Positions 55,943 to 64,000 of a DNA stretch of 64,000 bases are shown here, in pieces. This stretch comes from Streptomyces sp. ITFR-16. Lineage in GTDB: Bacteria; Actinomycetota; Actinomycetes; Streptomycetales; Streptomycetaceae. Position numbers and translations under genes: made by a program. The notes under the pieces are model-generated. The model ran no database searches. It saw nothing but the letters and a program-made list of their open reading frames with translations, and was not told the origin of the DNA. The DNA lies in contig NZ_CP134609.1 in assembly GCF_031844705.1 (NCBI RefSeq), positions 4,774,001 to 4,838,000 of the forward strand. The letters run 5' to 3'. Positions within the stretch are counted from its first letter, which is position 1. Each line of letters begins with the position of its first letter.

Positions 55943-58900
55943 TTATCTCGGCGGCAGCGGCGGGCGCCTCTTGTCCGGTGCTGTGTCGTAGCTCGGGGGT
56001 GTCGCCGGTGGGTGGGCGGCCAGGAGGTCCAGGGCTACGCGGACCGCGTCGTCCAGGACTGCGTGGCGGCCCTCGGCCCAGTCCAGGGGGGTGCGGAGGG
56101 CTTCCAGGTCGGGGGAGACGCCGTGGTTCTCCACCGACCAGCCGTACGTGTCGAACCAGGCCGCGTTCATCGGGACCGTGATCACCGTGCCGTCGCCCAG
56201 GCGGTGGCGGCCCGTCATGCCGACCACGCCACCCCAGGTGCGCTGGCCGACCACCGGGCCGAGTTCGAGCAGGCGGAACGCCGCGGTGATCATGTCTCCG
56301 TCGGAGGATGTGGCCTCGTCGGCCAGGGCGACCACCGGGCCCCGGGGGGCGTTGGAGGCGTACGAGACCGGCTGGGCGTCTCGGGTGAGGTCCCAGCCGA
56401 GGATCGTGCGGGTGAGCTTCTCGACGACCAGTTCGCTGATGTGACCGCCCGCGTTGCCGCGTACGTCCACGATCAGGGCGGGGCGGGAGACCTCCATGCG
56501 CAGGTCGCGGTTGAACTGGGCCCAGCCCGAGCCGCCCATGTCGGGGATGTGGAGGTAGCCGCACCGGCCGCCGCTCAGTTCGCGGACGACCTCGCGGCGC
56601 TTGGCGACCCAGTCCTGGTAGCGCAGCGGGCGTTCGTCGACCAGCGGGACGATCGCGATGCGGCGGGAGCGGCCCTCGCCGCCCGCCGGGGTGAAGGTCA
56701 GCTCCACCGTGGTGCCGCCCGCCGCCGCGAGCAGGGGGTAGGGGCCGGTGACCGGGTCGACCGGGCGGCCGTCGACATGGGTGAGGACCGCGCCCTCGCG
56801 GATGCCCGTACCGGCCAGCGGGGAGCGGGCCTTGGAGTCCGAGGAGTCGCCGGGCAGGATGCGCTGGACGGTCCAGGCGCCGTCCCGGCACACCAGGTTG
56901 GCGCCGAGCAGGCCGATCGCGCGCTGGTAGTGCGGCGGGCCCTCGTTGCGGCGGGCGGGCGAGACGTACGCGTGCGAGGTGCCGAGTTCGCCGAGCACCT
57001 CGCGGAGCAGGTCCGCGAACTCGTCGGGCGTGGCGACCCGTTCGACCAGCGGGCGGTACTGGTCGAGGATCGCCGGCCAGTCGATCCCGCACATGTCCGG
57101 CTCCCAGAAGTAGGAGCGGATGATGCGGCCCGCCTCGCCGTACGCGCCCCGCCACTCCGCCCCCGGGGCGACCTCGTGCAGGATGCGGCGCAGGTCGAGG
57201 TAGACCGTGGAGTCGTTGTCGCCGGGCTCGGTGGCGGGGACGGCGCGCAGTTCGCCGTCGTCCATGACGACGAGCCGGGAGGCGTCGCCGCTCACGGCGA
57301 ACCAGTCGAGGTGGTCGACGAGTTCGGTCTTCCTCGCCTTGGCGATGTTGAAGTGCTCCAGCGTCGGGCGGCCCGACATGTCCGCCGGGTTGGCGAACGT
57401 CTCGCCGAGCGCGCCGGAGATCGGCCAGCGCAGCCAGACCAGGCCGCCGCCGCTGACCGGGTGGAGCGCGGAGTACTTGGAGGCGGAGACCGGGAACGGC
57501 GTGACCCGGCTCTCCAGGCCCTCGAACTCGACGGTCACCGTGGAGCCCTCCGCCGTACCCGCCTCGGCCGAGTCCACCGGGTCGAGGCCGCCCGCCGCGG
57601 GCCGGCCGTCGGGGGAGAGGGCGAAGGGGGACGGGGTCGCCGAGGAGAGCGGGACGAGATACGGGCGGCAGCCGAGCGGGAAGGACAGGTCCCCGGTGTG
57701 CACGTCGTACACCGGGTCGAAGCCGCGCCAGGAGAGGAAGGCCAGATAGCGGCCGTCGCCGGTGAAGACGGGGTTCTCGTCCTCGAAGCGGCCGTTGGTG
57801 ACATCGACGATCACCGGGGAGCCGGGCCCCATGATCCGGGCCAGCTTGATCTGGCGCAGCGAGCGGCCGATGCCGGGGTGCGACCAGGTGAGCCAGGCGC
57901 CGTCCGGGGAGAACGCCAGATCGCGGACCGGGCCGTTGACGGACCGGATCAGCTCGGTGGGCTCGCCGCTCGACGTCTCCTCGTCGGTGTCCAGCAGGAG
58001 GAGGCGGCCGTCGTGCGAGGCGATGGCGAGGCGTTCGCCGTCCGGGTCGGAGATCAGCTCCTGGACCCTGCCGATCAGCCCGGAGGCGAGCCGGCGCGGG
58101 GCGCGGTCGCCGCTGGCGCGCGGCAGATGGGCGATCTCGATCGCGTCCTCGCCCTCCGCGTCGGTGACGTACGCGACCTGGCTGCCGCTGCCCAGCATCT
58201 CCGGCAGCCGGACCCGGACGCCTGGGGTGTCGGTGATGGTGCGGGCGGGGCCGTCGCGGTGGGTGAGCCAGTACAGGCTGCCGCGCACGGCGACGGCGCT
58301 CGCCCGGCCGGTCTCGTCCACGGAGAGCGAGTCCACGTTGCTGGCGGCTGGCACCTGGTAGGAACGCCGTCCGGTGCGCGGTCCGCCGAGCCGCACCTCC
58401 AGTTTGCGCGGGACCGCGGTGGGCGACTCCAGGTCGTCGACGAGCCACAGCTCGCCCGCGCACTGGTAGACGACCCGCCGTCCGTCGCTGGAGGCGTTGC
58501 GGGCGTAGAAGGCGTCGTGGTCGGTGTGGCGGCGCAGGTCGCCGCCGTCGGGGCGGCAGGAGTAGAGGTTGCCGACGCCCTCGTGGTCGGAGAGGAAGGC
58601 GATCCGGCCGCCGACGAACATCGGGGTCGCGAGGTGCCCGTCGATGTCCGGGAGCAGCCGCTCGCCGTGCAGCCAGAGCCGGCCCATGGCCCCGCCCCGG
58701 TAGCGCTTCCAGGCGGCCGGCTCGTGCGGGGGTGTGCCGGTCAGCAGCAGGGTGCGGCGCTCGCCGTCGATGTCGGCGACCGCGATGTCCGAGACCGGGC
58801 CCCAGGGCAGCTTGCCGCCGGGGCTGCCGTCCGTGGGGACGCTGTAGGCCCAGGAGAAGTACGAGAACGGCTGGTTGTGCGAGGACACGGCGAGGATCTG

Positions 58901-59227
58901 CGAGGCATCGCCCGGATCGGGGGTCCAGCCGCAGACCCGGGCGTCGGTGGAGCCCCAGTGGGTGAGCCGGCGGGACGGGCCGCCGTCGACCGGGGCGAGG
59001 TGGATCTCGGGGTCCAGGCTGCGCCAGGTCGTGTAGGCGATGCGGGAGCCGTCGGGGGAGAAGCGCGGATGGCTGACTCTGGTGCGGTCGACGGTCAGCC
59101 GCCAGGCGCGCCCGGGCCGCACCCCCTCGGGGGCGAGCGGGGCGACCCAGAGGTCGTCCTCCGCCGCGAAGCAGAGCAGATCCTCGTGGAGGTGCGGGAA
59201 CCGGAGATACGAGACGTCGTCACTCAC
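55943..59227 (-). CDS. tricorn-type protease (S41 family)
   Basis: 1,094 residues, close to archaeal and Streptomyces tricorn. N-terminal beta-propellers (about 1-680) show repeated FSPDG/SRIAYTT and VFTGDGRYLAFLSWR blades. A helical C1 domain (about 690-760), a PDZ domain (about 765-855, SPLAGTGIREGAVLTHVDGRPV) and the C2 catalytic domain follow, with the nucleophile Ser in ADEATSSDGDM (about 969-979) and the GTSHAYV segment of the charge relay. It would degrade peptides released by the proteasome. The GTG start (MSDDVSYLRFPHLHED) fits the family. Divergent from the TetR/MMPL genes, with two strong operators between. Confidence 0.92.
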   Translation of the reverse strand: MSDDVSYLRFPHLHEDLLCFAAEDDLWVAPLAPEGVRPGRAWRLTVDRTRVSHPRFSPDGSRIAYTTWRSLDPEIHLAPVDGGPSRRLTHWGSTDARVCGWTPDPGDASQILAVSSHNQPFSYFSWAYSVPTDGSPGGKLPWGPVSDIAVADIDGERRTLLLTGTPPHEPAAWKRYRGGAMGRLWLHGERLLPDIDGHLATPMFVGGRIAFLSDHEGVGNLYSCRPDGGDLRRHTDHDAFYARNASSDGRRVVYQCAGELWLVDDLESPTAVPRKLEVRLGGPRTGRRSYQVPAASNVDSLSVDETGRASAVAVRGSLYWLTHRDGPARTITDTPGVRVRLPEMLGSGSQVAYVTDAEGEDAIEIAHLPRASGDRAPRRLASGLIGRVQELISDPDGERLAIASHDGRLLLLDTDEETSSGEPTELIRSVNGPVRDLAFSPDGAWLTWSHPGIGRSLRQIKLARIMGPGSPVIVDVTNGRFEDENPVFTGDGRYLAFLSWRGFDPVYDVHTGDLSFPLGCRPYLVPLSSATPSPFALSPDGRPAAGGLDPVDSAEAGTAEGSTVTVEFEGLESRVTPFPVSASKYSALHPVSGGGLVWLRWPISGALGETFANPADMSGRPTLEHFNIAKARKTELVDHLDWFAVSGDASRLVVMDDGELRAVPATEPGDNDSTVYLDLRRILHEVAPGAEWRGAYGEAGRIIRSYFWEPDMCGIDWPAILDQYRPLVERVATPDEFADLLREVLGELGTSHAYVSPARRNEGPPHYQRAIGLLGANLVCRDGAWTVQRILPGDSSDSKARSPLAGTGIREGAVLTHVDGRPVDPVTGPYPLLAAAGGTTVELTFTPAGGEGRSRRIAIVPLVDERPLRYQDWVAKRREVVRELSGGRCGYLHIPDMGGSGWAQFNRDLRMEVSRPALIVDVRGNAGGHISELVVEKLTRTILGWDLTRDAQPVSYASNAPRGPVVALADEATSSDGDMITAAFRLLELGPVVGQRTWGGVVGMTGRHRLGDGTVITVPMNAAWFDTYGWSVENHGVSPDLEALRTPLDWAEGRHAVLDDAVRVALDLLAAHPPATPPSYDTAPDKRRPPLPPR

Positions 59228-59280
59228 CCCCCAATGCTTTCCGCGCGAGGGGGCCGCGGCAACTTGTGGTGCGGGACACA

Positions 59281-59302
59281 AGCGAAACTATTTCGTTTCG
59301 CT
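59281..59302. promoter_or_regulatory. TetR operator 1 (AGCGAAAC-N6-GTTTCGCT)
   Basis: Perfect 8-bp arms, 54 bases from the tricorn start and 87 from the tetR start. It shares the CGAAAC/GTTTCG core with the second site. Confidence 0.7.
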
Positions 59303-59328
59303 AGGCGCGCGAGGTACCGTCCTGGTGT

Positions 59329-59343
59329 ACGAAACAGTTTCGT
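59329..59343. promoter_or_regulatory. TetR operator 2 (ACGAAAC-A-GTTTCGT)
   Basis: Perfect 7-1-7 palindrome centred 46 bases before the tetR ATG. It carries the same core as operator 1 with tighter spacing, and the two centres are about 44 bases apart. Confidence 0.75.
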
Positions 59344-59388
59344 TCGATGACGGGACCCAGGGACAACCCAGGGACAGGAGGTCGACAC

Positions 59389-59961
59389 ATGGCACGCACA
59401 CGGCTCACGCCCGAGCGTGAGAGCGAGCTGTACGCCGCCGTGCTCGACCTGCTCCGCGAGGTCGGCTACGACGCCCTGACGATGGATGCCGTCGCCGCTC
59501 GCACCCATTCCAGCAAGGCCACCCTCTACCGCCAGTGGGGGAGCAAGCCTGCTCTCGTCGTCACGGCCCTGCGGCACAACAAGCCCGTCACGCTCGGCGA
59601 GGTGGACACCGGCTCCCTGCGCGGTGACTTCCACGCCGTCCTGAGCCGCAGTGACGACTGTCAGATGGAGAAGGACGCCGCGCTGATGCGGGGTCTGAGC
59701 CATGCCGTCCACGACAACCCCGACCTCCTGCAGGCCCTGCGCGAGCTTCTGATCGAACCGGAGATGACCGGTCTCGACACCCTGCTGCGCCGTGCCGTGG
59801 ACCGGGGTGAGCTGCGTCCGGACAACCCGGCGCTGAAATACGTACCGCACATGCTGATCGGCGCTGTCGCCGCCCGGCAGCTGGTCGAGGACCGCGCCGT
59901 CGACCAGGCGTTCCTTCTCGACTACGTCGACTCCGTGATCCTCCCCGCTCTCGGAGTCTGA
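59389..59961 (+). CDS. TetR-family repressor of the MMPL exporter
   Basis: 190 residues. The helix-turn-helix is at about residues 28-52 (MDAVAARTHSSKATLYRQWG). The C-terminal domain is of the TetR_C type, with LLIEPEMTGLDTLLRRAVDRGEL. The ATG follows AGGAGG by seven bases. Two palindromes upstream are its likely operators. The MMPL gene follows on the same strand after 111 bases, in which no gene is seen. Confidence 0.9.
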   Translation: MARTRLTPERESELYAAVLDLLREVGYDALTMDAVAARTHSSKATLYRQWGSKPALVVTALRHNKPVTLGEVDTGSLRGDFHAVLSRSDDCQMEKDAALMRGLSHAVHDNPDLLQALRELLIEPEMTGLDTLLRRAVDRGELRPDNPALKYVPHMLIGAVAARQLVEDRAVDQAFLLDYVDSVILPALGV

Positions 59962-60072
59962 CAGCCGTCCCCACGGCCCTCTCCCCAAGCCCCACCTGAC
60001 ACGCCGCTCTCGTCGTCGGGCTGGTTCCTCACGCCCCATTCCACTCAACGACCTGACCGGGAGTACGCCCCC

Positions 60073-62301
60073 GTGGCCACATTCCTCTACAAGCTCGGAC
60101 GGCTCGCCTTCCGGCGCCGCCGCTATGTCGCCCTGATCTGGGTGGCACTGCTGGCGCTCGCCGGGTTCGGCGCGGCCTCCGCGTCCACCGCCACCTCCAG
60201 CTCCTTCTCGATTCCGGGTACGGAGGCCCAGAAGGCCTTCGACCTGCTGGAACAGCGATTCCCCGCGGCCAGCGCCGACGGCGCAACCGCGCGCATCGTC
60301 TACAAGGCCCCCGAGAACGAGAAGATGACGGACCCGGCCAACAAGGCCGAGGTCAACAAGCTCACCCGTGAGCTGAAGTCCGGCTCGGACCAGATCGCCT
60401 CGGTCGTCGACCCGTACGCCGGCAAGGCGGTCTCCAAGGACGGCTCGACCGCGTACATCTCGGTCACCTACAAGGTCAACTCGATGGAGCTGACCGACGC
60501 CACCCGCGACGCCCTGGAGGACGCCGGGAAGGCGGCCCAGAAGAGCGGGATGACCGTCGAGATCGGCGGTGACGCGCTCCAGGTGATGCCGGAGACCGGC
60601 GCCACCGAGATCATCGGTGTGGCGATGGCGGCCGTGGTCCTCGTGATCACCTTCGGCTCGCTCATCGCGGCGGGTCTTCCCCTGCTCACCGCCCTGATCG
60701 GGGTCGGCATCGGGGTCTCCACGATCACCGCGCTGGCCAATGTGCTCGACCTGGGCTCCACCACCTCCACCCTCGCGATGATGATCGGCCTCGCGGTCGG
60801 CATCGACTACGCGCTGTTCATCGTCTCCCGCTACCGGGCCGAGCTGGCCGAGGGCCGGGAGCGCGAGGAGGCGGCGGGCCGCGCGGTCGGCACCGCCGGG
60901 TCCGCGGTCGTCTTCGCCGGGCTCACCGTGGTCATCGCCCTGGTCGGCCTGGCCGTCGTCAACATCCCGATGCTGTCGAAGATGGGCTTCGCCGCGGCCG
61001 GCACGGTCGCCATCGCGGTCCTGATCGCGCTCACCCTGGTCCCGGCCATGCTGGGCTTCGCGGGCAAGCGGGTCATGGGGCGCCGGGCCCGCAAGGCCGC
61101 CGAGGCGGAGAACAGGCCCGAGGCCAAGCCGAACATGGGCACCCGCTGGGCGCGGTTCGTGCTGCGCAAGCCGGTGTGGGTGCTGCTGGTCGGGGTCCTC
61201 GGCCTGGGCGCCATCGCCGTACCGGCCGCCTCGCTGGAGATGGGTCTGCCGGACGACGGCTCCCAGCCCACCAGCACCACCCAGCGGCGCGCCTACGACC
61301 TGCTCTCCGAGGGCTTCGGCCCCGGCTTCAACGGGCCGCTGATGGTCGTCGTCGACACCGCGAACAGCGCCGACGGCAAGACCGCCGCCAAGCAGGTCAC
61401 CGACGAGATCTCCGGGATGAAGGGCGTCGTGGCGGTCAGCCCGGCCACCTTCAACAAGGCCGGCGACGCGGCGATGATCACCGTCGTCCCGAAGGACCGG
61501 CCCAGCTCCGTCGAGACGGAGAACGTGGTCCACGCGATCCGCGACGCGGGCCACGACATCAAGTCCGACACCGGCGCCGAGGTGCTGGTCACCGGTGCCA
61601 CCGCGATGAACATCGACTTCTCGCAGAAGATGAACGACGCGCTGCTGCCCTACCTGGCACTCGTGGTCGGCCTCGCCTTCCTGCTGCTGATGGTGGTCTT
61701 CCGGTCGGTGCTGGTGCCGCTGAAGGCGGCGCTCGGCTTCCTGCTCTCGGTCGTCGCGGCCCTGGGCGCGGTCGTCGCGGTCTTCCAGTGGGGCTGGCTC
61801 GGCTCGCTCTTCGGGGTGGAGCAGACCGGTCCGATCATGTCGATGATGCCGATCTTCATGGTGGGCGTGGTCTTCGGTCTCGCGATGGACTACGAGGTCT
61901 TCCTCGTCACCCGGATGCGCGAGGCGTACGTCCACGGCGAGAAGCCCGGCCAGGCCATCGTCACCGGCTTCAAGCACGGGGCCCGGGTCGTCACGGCCGC
62001 GGCCGTGATCATGATGGCGGTCTTCTCCGGCTTCATCGGCTCCAGCGAGCAGATGATCAAGATGATCGGCTTCTCGCTCGCGATCGCCGTCTTCTTCGAC
62101 GCGTTCATCGTGCGGATGGCCATCGTGCCCGCTGTGCTCGTCCTGCTCGGCAAGCGCGCGTGGTGGCTGCCGCGCTGGCTGGACCGGGTGCTGCCCAACG
62201 TGGACGTCGAGGGCGAGGGCCTGCGCAAGGAGCTGGCCGAGGTGCCCGCCGACGGCGCCGGTCCGGACGCCGACGGAGAGCGTGAGCTCGTCCGCGTCTG
62301 A
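60073..62301 (+). CDS. MMPL/RND-type membrane transporter
   Basis: 742 residues. Architecture 1 + 5 + 1 + 5 membrane helices with two large outside loops: TM1 about 18-38 (YVALIWVALLALAGFG), then TM2-6 (about 178-330), TM7 near 370 and TM8-12 (about 530-700). The proton-relay segment GIDYALFIVSRYR (TM4) and its repeat AMDYEVFLVTRMRE (TM10) carry the conserved Asp-Tyr pairs. In actinobacteria MMPL proteins move lipids, siderophores or drugs. The GTG start has GGGAG upstream. Probably repressed by the TetR protein just before it. Confidence 0.92.
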   Translation: MATFLYKLGRLAFRRRRYVALIWVALLALAGFGAASASTATSSSFSIPGTEAQKAFDLLEQRFPAASADGATARIVYKAPENEKMTDPANKAEVNKLTRELKSGSDQIASVVDPYAGKAVSKDGSTAYISVTYKVNSMELTDATRDALEDAGKAAQKSGMTVEIGGDALQVMPETGATEIIGVAMAAVVLVITFGSLIAAGLPLLTALIGVGIGVSTITALANVLDLGSTTSTLAMMIGLAVGIDYALFIVSRYRAELAEGREREEAAGRAVGTAGSAVVFAGLTVVIALVGLAVVNIPMLSKMGFAAAGTVAIAVLIALTLVPAMLGFAGKRVMGRRARKAAEAENRPEAKPNMGTRWARFVLRKPVWVLLVGVLGLGAIAVPAASLEMGLPDDGSQPTSTTQRRAYDLLSEGFGPGFNGPLMVVVDTANSADGKTAAKQVTDEISGMKGVVAVSPATFNKAGDAAMITVVPKDRPSSVETENVVHAIRDAGHDIKSDTGAEVLVTGATAMNIDFSQKMNDALLPYLALVVGLAFLLLMVVFRSVLVPLKAALGFLLSVVAALGAVVAVFQWGWLGSLFGVEQTGPIMSMMPIFMVGVVFGLAMDYEVFLVTRMREAYVHGEKPGQAIVTGFKHGARVVTAAAVIMMAVFSGFIGSSEQMIKMIGFSLAIAVFFDAFIVRMAIVPAVLVLLGKRAWWLPRWLDRVLPNVDVEGEGLRKELAEVPADGAGPDADGERELVRV

Positions 62302-62409
62302 GCCGACGGTCTCGGACACCTTCGAGAGCCGCTGAACCCCGGGGCCGCGTCTGAGCGGAGCGCGGCCCCGGAAGCCCGGGTTACCTGTGGGGACGGGGGG
62401 CCGGGGCGA

Positions 62410-62445
62410 CGAGAGCCCCCGTGCACGCGTGCACGGGGGCTCTCG
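62410..62445. terminator. 36-base perfect palindrome between MMPL and SsgA-like genes
   Basis: Each arm reads CGAGAGCCCCCGTGCACG, so the whole is a perfect palindrome centred at the CG of the central ACGCGT. It lies between two convergent genes, serving both. Confidence 0.85.
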
Positions 62446-62460
62446 CCATGTCCGGGGCGG

Positions 62461-62811
62461 TCAGGCGCGCGCGGTCTCGGGCTTCGCCTCGTGGTGCGTG
62501 CGCCGGAGGAACCGGATCAGCGGCGCCGCGTCGAACTGCACCACGTCGACGCCGTCCGCCTCGTGGTGCTCGACCACCAGCTGGACCCGGCCGCAGGGCC
62601 AGATCCGCCAGGGGCCGTGCTCGACGGGGGCGCGCAGCCCGCGCTCCAGCAGATCGCGCTCGACGGCCCAGTCGGTGCCGCCCGGAAAGAGGACGTGGAT
62701 GGTGTCGGGCGCGTCGGCGGTGTCGTAGCGCAGCTCGACCGGGACCACGGGCAGATCGCGGGCGTCGGTGACGAGCCGGGCGCGGGCATGTTCTTTGATC
62801 ACAGGGGACAT
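62461..62811 (-). CDS. SsgA-family sporulation/cell-division regulator-like protein
   Basis: 116 residues. N-terminus SPVIKEHARARLVTDA, VPVELRYD, VLFPGGTDWAVERDLLERGLRAPVE and VVQFDAAPLIRFLRRT match the SsgA-like protein (SALP) fold, in which members steer septum placement and peptidoglycan remodelling in streptomycetes. Which SALP it is cannot be said. The ATG follows AGGAGGAG. The promoter lies in AT-rich DNA with TTTACGTAAA (62864-62873) shared with the divergent metal transporter. Confidence 0.78.
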   Translation of the reverse strand: MSPVIKEHARARLVTDARDLPVVPVELRYDTADAPDTIHVLFPGGTDWAVERDLLERGLRAPVEHGPWRIWPCGRVQLVVEHHEADGVDVVQFDAAPLIRFLRRTHHEAKPETARA

Positions 62812-62913
62812 GGGCCGGCTCCTCCTATGCATATGTCTTGTTCGTCATCCAATGTCCCATATTTTACGTAAAGAGCACTGTGGGAACCCTGGGCAGTTGT
62901 GACAGACCCGCTC

Positions 62914-62930
62914 TTGCGAACGCTTCGCAA
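62914..62930 (+). promoter_or_regulatory. Nur-like operator of the metal transporter gene
   Basis: TTGCGAA-CGC-TTCGCAA, a perfect palindrome that fits the Nur box pattern tTGCaa-N5-ttGCAA reported for the nickel-responsive repressor of Streptomyces. It overlaps the -35 region expected for a TATCCT -10 box at 62939-62944, so binding would repress. Confidence 0.65.
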
Positions 62931-63001
62931 CAAGGCCCTATCCTTGAGAGGTTCACGACCCCGCGCAGCAACGCAGGAACGCAGGAAGCGGAGCCTCCCC
63001 C

Positions 63002-64000
63002 ATGCATGTACCCGACGGATTCATCAACGCACCCGTCTCCGCCGTCGCAGGCGTCGTCGCCGCCGGTGCCGTCGCCGTCAGCCTGAAGGGGGCCCGCCGC
63101 GAGCTGGACGAGCGCACCGCGCCGCTGGCCGGGCTCGTCGCCGCCTTCATCTTCGCCGTGCAGATGCTGAACTTCCCCGTCGCCGCCGGCACCAGCGGCC
63201 ATCTGCTGGGCGGGGCGCTGGCCGCCATCCTGGTCGGGCCGTACACCGGCATCCTCTGCATATCCGTCGTCCTGCTGATGCAGGGCATCCTCTTCGCCGA
63301 CGGCGGGCTCACCGCGCTCGGCGTGAACGTCCTCGACATGGGCATCGTGACCACGGTCGTCGCCTACGCCCTCTTCCGAGGCCTGGTCGGCGTGCTGCCG
63401 CGCACCCGCCGCTCGATGACCGCCGCGTCCTTCGTCGCCGCGCTCGTCTCCGTACCGGCCGCCGCCTGCGCCTTCACGCTGATGTACTGGATCGGCGGCA
63501 CCACCGACATCCCGATCGGCAAGGTCTTCACCGCGATGGTCGGGGTCCACGTCCTGATCGGCATCGGCGAGGCCGCGATCACCGCGCTGACCGTCGGCGC
63601 CGTCATCGCCGTCCGCCCGGACCTGGTGCACGGTGCCCGGGGCCTCACCGCCCCGCTCAAGCTGCGCGTCAACGGCGAGCTGGTCGACGCCCCGGCCGCC
63701 GCCCCCGAGCCCGCGCCGGCCGCGCACCGGCCCACCCGGGGCCTGTGGGCCACCGGCCTGGTCACCGCCCTCGTGCTGGCCGGCTTCGTCTCCTTCTACG
63801 CCTCCGCCGACCCGGACGGCCTGGAGAAGGTCGCCACCGACCAGGGCATCGACAAGGAGGCCAAGGAGCACGCGGCCAAGGACTCCCCGCTCGCCGACTA
63901 CGGCGTCAAGGACGTCTCCAATGCCCGGCTCTCCGGCGGCCTCGCCGGCGTGATCGGCGTCGGCGCCACCCTCGTCGCCGGCAGCGGCGCCTTCTACGTG
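63002..64000 (+). CDS. CbiM/NikM-type ECF nickel/cobalt transporter, CbiN-like part fused (partial)
   Basis: 333 codons are visible and the gene runs off the right edge. It begins MHVPDGFINAPVSA, the CbiM/NikM signature in which the amino group and His2 bind the metal; a further His lies in TSGHLLGG. About six or seven membrane helices follow to residue 215. After a linker (about 216-240) comes another helix (TGLVTALVLAGFVSFYAS) and an extracytoplasmic ADPDGLEKVATDQGI (PDGLE/CbiN-like domain), so the M and N components are fused. Upstream GAAGCGGAG precedes the ATG. The Nur-like box suggests nickel rather than cobalt. The energising ATPase genes should lie to the right of the window. Confidence 0.88.
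   Translation, partial: MHVPDGFINAPVSAVAGVVAAGAVAVSLKGARRELDERTAPLAGLVAAFIFAVQMLNFPVAAGTSGHLLGGALAAILVGPYTGILCISVVLLMQGILFADGGLTALGVNVLDMGIVTTVVAYALFRGLVGVLPRTRRSMTAASFVAALVSVPAAACAFTLMYWIGGTTDIPIGKVFTAMVGVHVLIGIGEAAITALTVGAVIAVRPDLVHGARGLTAPLKLRVNGELVDAPAAAPEPAPAAHRPTRGLWATGLVTALVLAGFVSFYASADPDGLEKVATDQGIDKEAKEHAAKDSPLADYGVKDVSNARLSGGLAGVIGVGATLVAGSGAFYV

Noticed and set aside
62870..63001. Cobalamin riboswitch upstream of the CbiM-type gene
   Set aside because: The leader is too short and no B12-box-like sequence is seen; a Nur-like palindrome explains the region better.

Overview
The window is very GC-rich. Its genes have G/C-dominated third codon positions, GTG and TTG starts are frequent, and gene order and families (HrdD sigma factor, DUF6227, SsgA-like protein, SepX/GlpR, FmdB/Ruc, DUF574 methyltransferase) are those of a Streptomyces chromosome. 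The species cannot be told from the sequence. No rRNA, insertion sequence, phage structural gene or CRISPR array was seen. There are two tRNA genes.

Layout. 1-3.7 kb: the start of a probable acetyltransferase gene, then a DUF3800 protein and an unrecognised 750-residue protein, lying against the 3' end of a tRNA-Arg(CCT); this looks like a small accessory island. 3.9-18.7 kb: acyl-CoA ligase, secreted M6 metalloprotease, a TetR/MFS pair, a MarR regulator divergent from a LigB-type dioxygenase, a questin-oxidase-like protein, the sigma factor HrdD behind a SigR-type promoter, a WYL regulator/MFS pair, DUF6227 and a P1 peptidase. 18.9-24.0 kb: a tightly overlapping operon for a membrane-bound redox complex (cytochrome-b-like subunit, molybdopterin subunit, 4Fe-4S subunit, Tat-exported Rieske protein, small membrane protein). 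The 4Fe-4S gene carries an apparent one-base insertion. 24.3-39.4 kb: a core block resembling the mscL...Rv0991c-Rv0996 region of mycobacteria: MscL, SAF-domain protein, MTA phosphorylase, a CIRCE-controlled Ruc-like chaperone gene, MFS, K+/H+ antiporter, penicillin-acylase homologue, 5-FTHF cyclo-ligase, GalU, Glp/MoeA, MoaC, Mog, RimJ-like GNAT and SepX/GlpR. 39.5-50.8 kb: tRNA-Ala(CGC), aldo/keto reductase with a MerR-type promoter, methyltransferase-hydrolase pair, GNAT, exonuclease III, MerR, a monooxygenase-hydrolase-SDR operon, Lrp, F420-type oxidoreductase and a frameshifted deaminase. 50.9-64 kb: two small exported proteins, MFS, AsnB, tricorn protease, a TetR/MMPL pair with two strong operators, an SsgA-like protein and the start of a CbiM-type metal transporter behind a Nur-like box.

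How the parts work together. Several units are regulator-plus-exporter pairs (TetR-MFS, WYL-MFS, TetR-MMPL), giving the region a drug-efflux and stress flavour. Sequence-level regulatory sites tie genes to known stress circuits: SigR to hrdD, HrcA/CIRCE to ruc, a Crp-like site between the protease and TetR genes, a Nur-like box before the metal transporter, and a 19-bp-spacer MerR promoter before the aldo/keto reductase. The glp...sepX block joins cell division to molybdenum-cofactor genes. The nearby molybdopterin oxidoreductase operon is a consumer of that cofactor.

Two independent one-base indels (near 22,847 and 50,452) break otherwise well conserved reading frames. They should be checked against raw reads before being taken as biology.
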